Of a stretch of 6,085 nt of DNA, positions 1-5,781 are shown one piece after another. Source of the stretch: DATJPY01 sp035506135 (GTDB taxonomy: Bacteria; Myxococcota_A; UBA9160; PR03); the NCBI GenBank assembly GCA_035506135.1, contig DATJPY010000009.1:1-6085 (forward strand). Direction: 5' to 3'. Positions within the stretch are counted from its first letter, which is position 1. Every line of letters starts with the position of its first letter. The position numbers and the translations under genes are program-made. The notes under the pieces were generated by a model that ran no database searches, had not been told where the DNA came from, and was given only the letters and a program-made list of their open reading frames with translations.

Positions 1-190
1 ACGAGGGGCCGTTGCCCGCTCCCGTGCAGCCCGACCAGGTCGCCGTGCCGGAGGTGCCGAGCGGGCCCGAGAGCGTCATCGGCGACGCGATCGAGCCCCC
101 AGCCGTCACGTGACAAACCGCCGCCTCCGAGCGCGCGGCGAGGAGCAGCGCAGCCGACAGGGCGGCGAGCCTGTAGATCGTTCGCGCCAT
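1..190 (-). CDS. N-terminal part of a secreted protein of unknown family (truncated by left window edge)
   Basis: Reading leftwards from an ATG at 190-188, 63 codons are open to the window edge, with the last base belonging to the next codon. The first 23 residues form a textbook Sec signal peptide: a basic start (MARTIYR), a hydrophobic core (LAALSAALLLAA) and a small-residue cleavage region ending SEA, probably cut before Ala24. The visible mature part (from AVCHVTAGG onwards) is rich in Gly, Ser and Thr, with Cys26 and Cys55, as expected for an exported protein. About 90 percent of third codon positions are G or C, and this bias continues through 114-190, where the competing plus-strand frame has already stopped at 111-113. 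No good Shine-Dalgarno sequence precedes the ATG; a TTG at 199-197 is a possible alternative start. The gene is divergent from the regulator at 408. The family is not recognised and no function is assigned. Confidence 0.65.
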   Translation of the reverse strand, partial: MARTIYRLAALSAALLLAARSEAAVCHVTAGGSIASPMTLSGPLGTSGTATWSGCTGAGNGPS

Positions 191-348
191 CCCGATCAAT
201 GGACCAAGATAGCGTCGTTCGGCGCCTTGGCGGCGGAAAAATCCTACAAAAGCTCACTGGACAGAGCGCATTCGTGCGACGAGGGGCCGAAGGAAGCGCA
301 GCAGGCATCGCGATCTGCAGGCTCCGTTGCCGGTGGGGCGCGCTCCAG

Positions 349-360
349 AGCCCGCGGGCT
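349..360. repeat. 12-bp perfect palindrome AGCCCGCGGGCT upstream of the regulator
   Basis: AGCCCGCGGGCT equals its own reverse complement and ends 47 bases before the regulator's ATG. Such a site could bind a dimeric regulator, including the product of the adjacent gene. GC-rich palindromes of this length also arise by chance about once or more in a window of this size, so the function is unproven. Confidence 0.3.
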
Positions 361-395
361 GCGCCCTCGCTAGCATCGCGCACCGGCGGGACGCC

Positions 396-400
396 GGAGG
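396..400 (+). promoter_or_regulatory. Shine-Dalgarno sequence of the regulator gene
   Basis: GGAGG ends 7 bases before the ATG at 408, which is ideal spacing. It decides the start: the upstream in-frame ATG at 327 would add 27 residues of low-quality sequence (MPVGRAPEPAG and so on) with no homology to a winged-helix domain. Confidence 0.8.
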
Positions 401-407
401 GCGGTCG

Positions 408-3400
408 ATGGGCCTCGAGCGATCCGTGGGCTCGCTCTTCCGATTCGGGGACACGGAGGTGGATGTCGCGCGGCGCGAGCTCCGCCGCGGCGGCGCGCGC
501 GTCTCCCTCCAGCGCAAGCCGTTCGAGCTGCTGGTCCGGCTCCTGCACGGACGCGACCGCACCGTCACCTACGACGAGCTGCGTGCGGAGGTATGGCCGC
601 GGGTCCAGGTCAGCGATGCGACGATCGGCTCGACGCTGCGGGACCTGCGCCGTGCGCTCGGCAACACCGGAGGGACGTCGCGCTGCATCCTCACCGTGCG
701 CGGCGTCGGTCTGCGGTTCGTTGGCGCGGTGCAGGAGGTCGCGTGCGCGCGCGAGCGCGTCTTCGTGGGGCGCGAGGCCGAGCTCGCGCGGCTGCGCGAG
801 CTCCTCGGGGCGGGCCGCGCGGGAACCGGCGGGGTCGCGCTCCTCGCCGGAGAGGCCGGCATCGGCAAGACGCGCGCTGCGGAGGAGTTCGCGGCAGCCG
901 CTCGCGCGGCGGGCGCAGCGGTCTACGTCGGGCGGTGTCGAGAATCCCGCGCGCGGCCGCCTTATGGCCCTTGGAGTCAGCTGCTGACGGCCCTCGTCGA
1001 GTCGGTGCCCGCCGCACGGCGGCGCGATCTGGTCGAGGGGATCGCGGCCGAGCTGTCGCCGATCGCCCCGGAGCTCGCGGCGGGCCCGGCGCGCACGCAG
1101 CCGGAGGGCGACGAGGCGGCCGTCTACCGACTCTTCGATGCGGTCGCGATGCTGCTGCGCCGCGCCGCGCGGCAGGAGCTGCTGGTCCTGATCCTGGAGG
1201 ATCTCGATCGCGCGGATCCGTCGTCGATCGATCTCCTGCAGTTCATCGCGCGCGCCGCCGCCGAGATGCCGCTCCTGCTGCTCGGAACCTGCCGCACGGG
1301 AGGGGCGCCGCGCGCCCTCGACGCGTTGCCGGGCGAGCGCCTCGAGCTGGCGCGGCTCGGTCGCGCTGAGGTGGCCGAGTTCGTGCGACGCGTGGGCATC
1401 GAGGCGAGGCCGCAGTCGATCGCCGCGCTGCACGAGCGCTCGGGCGGCAATCCGCTGTTCCTGCGCGAGCTGGTCTGGTTCGCGGTCGATCGCGCCGCCG
1501 CAGCGGGCATCGCCGCCGAGGCCGAGCTCTCGGTGGGTGCGACGCCGCCGAGCCTGCGCGAGTGGATTCGGGGCCGCCTGCTCGCGCTCTCGCCGCCGAC
1601 CCGAGGCGTCCTCGAGGCGGCGGCCTTGTTCGGCCGCGAGGTGGAGCCCGAGCTGGTGGCACGCGCTTCCGGGCTCGACCCGGAGGCCGTGCTGGAGGCG
1701 TTCGACGAGGCGGCGCGTGCGGGTTTGCTGGCGATGCGGCCGCCTGCGGGATGGTGCTTCGTCCACGCGCTCCTCCCCGAGCTGATCGAGGCGGATCTCG
1801 ATCCACCGCGGCGGGGCGAGCTCCACCAGCAGATCGGGGAGCTGCTCGGCACCGACGGCTCCGAGGAGGCAGGCGCTCGCTGGTCGCAGATCGCCGGCCA
1901 CCTGCTGGAGGCCGCCGATCGCGTCGGGCTCGAGGCCGCGGAGGCGCTCGTGCGCGCGGGCGAGCACGCCGAGCGGCGCCTCGCCTACGCCGACGCCTGC
2001 GAGGCCTATGAGCACGCGCTCGCGCTGCGGGCGGAGATCGCGCCCGGCGACGACGAGCGGACCTGCGATCTCCTGCTCTCGCTGGCGCGCGCCCGCGTCG
2101 CACTGCGCCGGATGCAGGCGGCGTGGGAGTGTGCGGGGCAGGCGGTCGAGATGGCGCGCCGCCTCCGAAGCCCCGACCGCTTCGCGCGCGCCGTGCTCGT
2201 GCTCTCCGAGCACATCACCGTCGAGCGAGCGGCCGGTGTCTTCGAGCTGCTCGAGGAGGCGCTGCAGGGCCTGCCCTCCGAGGCCGCGGTGCCGCAGGCG
2301 CGGCTCCTGGCGGCGATGTCGATGCAGCTCCACTACGCGTGGCAGCCGGAGCGGAGAGAGGCGTTCGCGGAGAAGGCGCTGGCCGCCGCGCGCCGGACGC
2401 GCGATCCGGAGGTGGTGGCGGCCGCGCTCCTCGAGCGGCGCAACGCGCTCGTCGGTCCACGCCGGCTCCGCGAACGCATGCGCCTGCTGGACGAGCTCGT
2501 CACGCTCGCGGACTGTGCGACCCGCGCGCACTACCGGCTGCTCGGACGCGCGTGGCGTGCCGTCGACCACTTGAACGCGGCCGACCTCGAGGCGGCCGAG
2601 GCCGACGTCGCCGAGATCGCGCGGATCGCCCGCGAGGAGAGCGCGCCGCGATTCCTGGCCTTCCCCGTCTCCTGGTCGGCCATGCGCGCTACGGGCGAGG
2701 GGCGATTCGTCGAGGCGGATCGGCTGGCGCGGGAGGCGGCGATCGGGATGCAACGCGCCGAGGATCCCAATGCGGCGCCCTTCGCCGGCCTCCAGATCGG
2801 CACGGTCTACTACGAGCAGGGCCGCTGGGCCGAGGTCGCGCGGCTCCTCGCCGGCTCGCGCGAGTGGCTCGGGCCGCATCGGCGCTGGATGCCGATGGGG
2901 GGCGCGATGCTGTCCTTCCTCGATCTGGTCGCCGGAGATCGCGAGCCGGCGATGCGCGACTTCCAGCGGCTCGCTGCCGACGGCTTTGCGGTCCTCGACG
3001 GAGACCCCGACGCTCTCTGCACCGCGAGCTGGCTCGCCTGCTCGATCGGGCGGATCGGCACGCGCGAGCAGGCGCAGCAGCTTCTCGCGCGGTTGGAGGA
3101 TCTCGGCGGCTGCCAGACCGTGGCCAGCCTCGGGCTCGCGAACCGCGGTGCCCTGGCTCGCTACATGGGCCTGCTGGCGCGGCGGGCGGACCGGCTCGAC
3201 GAGGCCGAGCATCACCTCGAGGACGCGATCGCGCGGAACCGCAAGCTCGGGCTCGCGCTGTACGAGACGCGCGCGCAGCGGGACCTGGCTGCGCTGCTCG
3301 CCGAGCGCGACGGCGCGGGCGATCGAGAGCGCTCGGAGCTGCTCGCGCGCGAAGCGGACGCCCGCTTCGCCTCCCTGGGTGTCGCCCCGATCGCTCGGGA

Positions 3401-3413
3401 GGCGGGTCTCTAG
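408..3413 (+). CDS. Winged-helix transcriptional regulator fused to a STAND/AAA_16-type ATPase and a TPR-like helical region
   Basis: This is a 1001-residue, probably cytoplasmic, ATP-dependent transcription factor. Residues about 11-107 form an OmpR/PhoB-type (Trans_reg_C) winged helix: an N-terminal beta sheet (FRFGDTEVDV), the LQRKPFELL helix, a probable recognition helix around 69-85 (SDATIGSTLRDLRRALG) and the wing ending TVRGVGLRFVG. There is no receiver domain and no SARP-type BTAD domain. The ATPase follows at about 118-460. It opens with FVGREAEL at 119-126, has a Walker A motif GEAGIGKT at 148-155 and a Walker B motif LILEDLDRAD at 261-270 (the usual form is DDLHWAD), then a probable sensor strand LLLLGTCR at 289-296 and GGNPLFLREL at 346-355. 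Residues about 490-1000 are almost entirely amphipathic Ala/Leu/Glu/Arg helices, for example ADACEAYEHALAL and LDEAEHHLEDAI, as in TPR repeats. In related MalT/LAL/SARP-type proteins such a region senses an inducer and controls ATP-dependent oligomerisation; the ligand here is unknown. The gene is divergent from a secreted-protein gene and its stop overlaps that of the convergent protease gene. Confidence 0.9.
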   Translation: MGLERSVGSLFRFGDTEVDVARRELRRGGARVSLQRKPFELLVRLLHGRDRTVTYDELRAEVWPRVQVSDATIGSTLRDLRRALGNTGGTSRCILTVRGVGLRFVGAVQEVACARERVFVGREAELARLRELLGAGRAGTGGVALLAGEAGIGKTRAAEEFAAAARAAGAAVYVGRCRESRARPPYGPWSQLLTALVESVPAARRRDLVEGIAAELSPIAPELAAGPARTQPEGDEAAVYRLFDAVAMLLRRAARQELLVLILEDLDRADPSSIDLLQFIARAAAEMPLLLLGTCRTGGAPRALDALPGERLELARLGRAEVAEFVRRVGIEARPQSIAALHERSGGNPLFLRELVWFAVDRAAAAGIAAEAELSVGATPPSLREWIRGRLLALSPPTRGVLEAAALFGREVEPELVARASGLDPEAVLEAFDEAARAGLLAMRPPAGWCFVHALLPELIEADLDPPRRGELHQQIGELLGTDGSEEAGARWSQIAGHLLEAADRVGLEAAEALVRAGEHAERRLAYADACEAYEHALALRAEIAPGDDERTCDLLLSLARARVALRRMQAAWECAGQAVEMARRLRSPDRFARAVLVLSEHITVERAAGVFELLEEALQGLPSEAAVPQARLLAAMSMQLHYAWQPERREAFAEKALAAARRTRDPEVVAAALLERRNALVGPRRLRERMRLLDELVTLADCATRAHYRLLGRAWRAVDHLNAADLEAAEADVAEIARIAREESAPRFLAFPVSWSAMRATGEGRFVEADRLAREAAIGMQRAEDPNAAPFAGLQIGTVYYEQGRWAEVARLLAGSREWLGPHRRWMPMGGAMLSFLDLVAGDREPAMRDFQRLAADGFAVLDGDPDALCTASWLACSIGRIGTREQAQQLLARLEDLGGCQTVASLGLANRGALARYMGLLARRADRLDEAEHHLEDAIARNRKLGLALYETRAQRDLAALLAERDGAGDRERSELLAREADARFASLGVAPIAREAGL
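3410..3413. other. CTAG overlap holding both stop codons of the convergent genes
   Basis: The regulator stops with TAG at 3411-3413 on the plus strand, and the protease gene stops with TAG at 3412-3410 on the minus strand. The palindromic CTAG therefore ends both genes, leaving no intergenic space for a conventional terminator; the 3' ends of the two transcripts must run into the opposite gene. Confidence 0.9.
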
Positions 3414-5635
3414 GCGCTCCGGACGGCGGACCAGCCGCATCGGCGCGCGCGGGCCGCGGCGACGAGCGCGGCCAGCGCCGCAAGACCTTCGCACCCCGCC
3501 GCCGGCTCCGGGACCACGGCGAGGCCGAGCGTGTCGGCGAAGGCGGGCCCCGAGCCCACCGCGCTCTGACAGGTCGAGTCGCTGCAGCCGGAGATCGGCG
3601 TGCGGTCGCCGGTGGTGGGATCCACGCGCACGATCGCCTCGAGGCCGCCATCGGCGACGAGCAGCGCGCCGTCGGGCGCGAGCTCCACGCCGAAGGGATC
3701 GATGAAGTCGGGGCCCGTACCCCGGACGCTGCTGCACGTCACGTCCGTGCATCCCGACACCTGGGTCGTCTCGAGCGTGGTGCCATCGATCCGCCGGACT
3801 GCGCCGAACGGAGTGCCTTCGATCCGGTAGGTCACGAAGAGCGCGCCGCTCGGGTCGATCACCAGGTCCCCGGGCTGCCCATCGGAGTTGGCGCACGAGG
3901 CGTTGCTGCAGCCCGTCAGGAACGTCCGGTCGCCCGTGGTGGGATCGATCTGATAGACCGCCTGGCCGTCGACGACCACGATCTGGCCGGAGGATTCCTG
4001 CCGGATGCCGAAGAGGCGGCTGATCGCCGGCCCGTTGCCGACCACCGCCGCGCAGCTCGGGTCGGAGCAGCCCGACACCACCGTGCGATCACCGGTGCTG
4101 GGATCGACGCGGACGATCGCATAGGTGCCCGGATCGGAGCGATCGGCGACCAGCAGGCCGTCGGGGCCGACCGCGATGAAGCGCGGAGCGAAGAAGGCGG
4201 GACCGGTGCCGACGGTGCTCGAGCACGCGGCGTCCGCGCAGCCCGAGACGACCTGTCGGTCGCCGCTGCTCAGGTTCACCCGCAGCAGGTTCAGGTTCAA
4301 CGGGTTCGCCACCAGCAGTCCGCCGGCGCCGTCGAGCGCGATGCCCTCGGGATCCGCGAGATCGGCGCCGCTCCCGCGCAGCCGCGACGCCACCACGGCG
4401 CGGCTGCCGTCCGCGGGATCGACCTCGACCATCTCGTTGCTCGTGAAGCTCGAGGTGAGCATCCACCCACTCGCCAGCGGCGGGGGCGGCGGATCCTCGG
4501 GCAGCGAGGCGACCGTGAGCTGATAGCTGTAGGTGCCGCTCGCCGACACGAGCGCGTACCAGGTCCCGGGGGTCGGGTCGGGGACCTCGCAGTACTCGAA
4601 GGCGGGGAAGCTCGCCGTGAACACTTCGGTCGACGCGCACGCGGCGTTGGTCGTGGTCGGCGGGGCGCCCGGACCCAGATACAGCGCGGCGTACACCGAA
4701 TCGGTGCCGTTCAGGCCGACGCGCAGCAGCTTCGTCCCCGCCGGCACCGAGAAGCTCTGCACTGCCTGGGAGGACGTGACGCCGCTGAGCGAGTCCGTCG
4801 TCACGGCGGCATCGCCGACCTGCGGCCCGTCACCGCACGCCGCGGACGCGAGGTCGACACCGGTCTGCTGGATCATCCAGTCCGCCAGCACGAAGACGTC
4901 GGCGTCGAAGCTGAACCCGTCTCCCTGACAACCCGTCGCAACGCCTCCCGAGGTGGTGCCGACGACGGTCAGGCCGGCGCCGAGGTTCGCGAGCAGCGGG
5001 CCGCCCGAGTCGCCCGGGCACGTGTTCTGAGCACTCGACGAGGTTGGATTCCAGCAGACGTTCGTCGCGGCCGGCACGCCGCCGTCGGGAACCGTGCACG
5101 ACGTGGTGACGACGGATCCGATGCGCTTCAGGCCCGAGTCCGCGGCGACGTCCTCGCCGAAGCCCACGATGAAGCCGGCCGTGCCAACGGGGGGACGCTC
5201 GAATTGGTTGATCTGCCGTGGGCGGATCGCGCGCGTCTGGGTGTCGAGTTCCAGGATCGCGACGTCGCCCTGCTCGCCGAAGTAGAAGTTCGAGGGGATC
5301 TGGATGCTCGTGATCGGGAGGTAGCCGACCAGGGGCAGGAAGAACGCGGCGTTCGTGGGATCGACCACCTTGTCGGTGCCCTGGTCGAGGCTCGCGCCGC
5401 AGGCGGCCCCGTCTCCGCTCGGGTCGCACACGCAGTGGGCGGCGGTGAGGGCGGTGCGGCAGCCGATCAAGGTGGCCGTGCACGAGGCATTGTCGGTGAG
5501 GAACACGCCGACCTCGGGATACTCGGTCGTCGGGGTCCCGTTGGCGATCCGTGGCTGGAGGTCCGTCTGGGCGCCGGCCCGATGGGCGGGAGCGCTCGCC
5601 AGGAGGAGCAGGAGCAGGCCGGCCTTCGTCTTCAT
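3410..5635 (-). CDS. Secreted trypsin-fold (S1) serine protease with PPC-like domain, beta-propeller and PEP-CTERM-like tail
   Basis: This 741-residue exported protein starts at the ATG at 5635, where residues 1-22 form a signal peptide (MKTKAGLLLLLLASAP, cut after AGA). The in-frame ATG at 5695 would bury that signal and lacks a ribosome-binding site. Residues 23-29 are a short propeptide ending QPR, and the mature protease begins IANG at 30, like the IVGG of trypsin. The catalytic triad is His67 (TAAHC), Asp124 (GDVAIL) and Ser210 (GDSGGP, 208-213). The classic disulfides are present with exact spacing: C52-C68, C180-C194 and C206-C236. The protease ends near 263 (ADWMIQQTG). Residues about 280-377 resemble a pre-peptidase C-terminal (PPC) domain (PGTWYALV, YSYQLTV). 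A DPPPPP linker at 381-386 leads to a propeller at about 388-706, then VPEP at 708-711, a hydrophobic stretch and an Arg cluster. The residue six before the catalytic Ser is Asn204, where trypsin has Asp189, so Arg/Lys cleavage is not expected. The site of action should be the cell surface or outside the cell; substrates are unknown. Confidence 0.92.
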   Translation of the reverse strand: MKTKAGLLLLLLASAPAHRAGAQTDLQPRIANGTPTTEYPEVGVFLTDNASCTATLIGCRTALTAAHCVCDPSGDGAACGASLDQGTDKVVDPTNAAFFLPLVGYLPITSIQIPSNFYFGEQGDVAILELDTQTRAIRPRQINQFERPPVGTAGFIVGFGEDVAADSGLKRIGSVVTTSCTVPDGGVPAATNVCWNPTSSSAQNTCPGDSGGPLLANLGAGLTVVGTTSGGVATGCQGDGFSFDADVFVLADWMIQQTGVDLASAACGDGPQVGDAAVTTDSLSGVTSSQAVQSFSVPAGTKLLRVGLNGTDSVYAALYLGPGAPPTTTNAACASTEVFTASFPAFEYCEVPDPTPGTWYALVSASGTYSYQLTVASLPEDPPPPPLASGWMLTSSFTSNEMVEVDPADGSRAVVASRLRGSGADLADPEGIALDGAGGLLVANPLNLNLLRVNLSSGDRQVVSGCADAACSSTVGTGPAFFAPRFIAVGPDGLLVADRSDPGTYAIVRVDPSTGDRTVVSGCSDPSCAAVVGNGPAISRLFGIRQESSGQIVVVDGQAVYQIDPTTGDRTFLTGCSNASCANSDGQPGDLVIDPSGALFVTYRIEGTPFGAVRRIDGTTLETTQVSGCTDVTCSSVRGTGPDFIDPFGVELAPDGALLVADGGLEAIVRVDPTTGDRTPISGCSDSTCQSAVGSGPAFADTLGLAVVPEPAAGCEGLAALAALVAAARARRCGWSAVRSA
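3413..3511 (-). other. PEP-CTERM-like C-terminal sorting signal (part of the protease gene)
   Basis: Residues 709-741 of the protease carry VPEP (708-711), a hydrophobic stretch (GLAALAALVAAA, 717-728) and an arginine cluster (RARR, 729-732), followed by CGWSAVRSA. The order of motif, membrane segment and basic tail is that of exosortase-processed PEP-CTERM proteins. The membrane segment is short, Glu716 sits at its edge, and Cys715 and Cys733 flank it, so this is a variant. No exosortase or other sorting enzyme is encoded in the window. Confidence 0.65.
3518..4474 (-). repeat. Six-fold beta-propeller repeat with CX4C loops (part of the protease gene)
   Basis: Residues about 388-706 repeat a unit of roughly 48-57 residues. 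Each begins with a VDPTTGDR-like turn at 405, 453, 510, 563, 616 (degenerate) and 671. A GC(S/A/T)(D/N)xxC loop follows in the last five units, then GxGPxF, then PDGxLLVAD-like strands. The cysteine pairs are C466/C471, C523/C528, C576/C581, C629/C634 and C684/C689; the first unit has none. The pattern resembles NHL/SMP-30-type propellers. The leading strand (GWMLTSSFTSNEMVEV) matches the LLVAD strand that the last unit lacks, so the ring may be closed by strand exchange between the two ends, giving six blades. Ligand or partner binding is the usual role; none can be named here. Confidence 0.75.
4505..4798 (-). other. PPC-like domain (part of the protease gene)
   Basis: Residues about 280-377 show the order typical of bacterial pre-peptidase C-terminal domains: SFSVPAGTKLLRVGL, SVYAALYLGPG, then PGTWYALVSASGTYSYQLTV. 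Cys333 and Cys349 may form a disulfide. Such domains accompany secreted proteases and are often removed during maturation. Here the domain lies between the protease and the propeller rather than at the C-terminus. Confidence 0.65.
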
Positions 5636-5638
5636 GCG

Positions 5639-5645
5639 TCCTTCT
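5639..5645 (-). promoter_or_regulatory. Probable ribosome-binding site of the protease gene
   Basis: On the minus strand AGAAGGA ends 3 bases before the ATG at 5635. The spacing is short but the purine-rich match favours this start over the ATG at 5695, which has no such sequence. Confidence 0.5.
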
Positions 5646-5714
5646 GCGAGACCGTCCACGCAATTTGTACAGAAGACATTCCCTTCTCGACGCATTCGGT
5701 CCCAGGAGCTTCAC

Positions 5715-5726
5715 GCGGGGCCCCGC
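5715..5726. repeat. 12-bp perfect palindrome GCGGGGCCCCGC upstream of the protease
   Basis: GCGGGGCCCCGC is self-complementary and lies 80 bases upstream of the protease ATG. It is followed on the plus strand by TTTT, but a four-base-pair stem with a GGCC loop and only four T residues makes a poor terminator, and no plus-strand gene ends here. It may be a protein-binding site or chance. Confidence 0.3.
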
Positions 5727-5769
5727 TTTTCCCACGAGGCCCGTCATGCCGGAGTCGGTTGAGTGCAAG

Positions 5770-5781
5770 CGGGCGCGCCCG
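5770..5781. repeat. 12-bp perfect palindrome CGGGCGCGCCCG upstream of the protease
   Basis: CGGGCGCGCCCG is self-complementary; its centre is 55 bases from the centre of the palindrome at 5715-5726, near five helical turns. The two sequences differ, so they are not copies of one operator. The significance is uncertain in DNA this rich in G and C. Confidence 0.25.

Larger units (their letters stand above)
191..407. promoter_or_regulatory. Divergent intergenic region between the left-edge secreted gene and the regulator
   Basis: These 217 bases separate two divergent start codons and so should hold the promoters of both genes. The composition shifts near 190: a short AT-rich patch at 236-256, containing AAAAATCCTACAAAAG, stands out from the GC-rich surroundings. 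TACAAA at 245-250 resembles a -10 element for the plus strand, but no acceptable -35 hexamer lies 16-18 bases upstream, so no specific promoter is claimed. A perfect 12-bp palindrome lies at 349-360. The open frames crossing this stretch read as Arg/Ser/Ala-rich nonsense and are not taken as genes. Confidence 0.5.

Noticed and set aside
3..113. Plus-strand frame giving a Pro-rich tail (EGPLPAPVQPDQ onwards) that stops at TGA 111-113, as the 3' end of an upstream gene
   Set aside because: Its high third-position G/C is shared with the antisense minus-strand frame, because both use the same wobble bases. The minus-strand frame continues to 190 with a convincing signal peptide, and the composition change occurs near 190 rather than at 113.
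245..250. TACAAA as a sigma70 -10 element for the regulator
   Set aside because: No hexamer resembling TTGACA lies at a 16-18 base spacing upstream.
327..407. Upstream ATG at 327 as the regulator start
   Set aside because: The added 27 residues look random, and GGAGG sits 7 bases before the ATG at 408.
110..987. Plus-strand open frames at 110-373 and 199-987
   Set aside because: They are Arg/Ser/Ala-rich out-of-frame readings across the intergenic region and the regulator's coding frame, without domain signatures.
3518..4474. Repeated CXnC motifs in the propeller as haem- or metal-binding sites
   Set aside because: The spacing is CX4C without the CXXCH haem signature or accompanying His ligands. 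Disulfide loops fit better in an exported protein.
5636..5695. Upstream ATG at 5695 as the protease start, adding 20 residues (MRREGNVFCTNC onwards)
   Set aside because: It has no Shine-Dalgarno sequence and would put a polar, Cys-containing segment before a normal signal peptide. The ATG at 5635 has AGAAGGA upstream and begins a standard signal peptide.
5715..5730. GC palindrome followed by TTTT as a rho-independent terminator
   Set aside because: The stem can be only four base pairs with a four-base loop, the T tract is short, and no plus-strand gene ends nearby.
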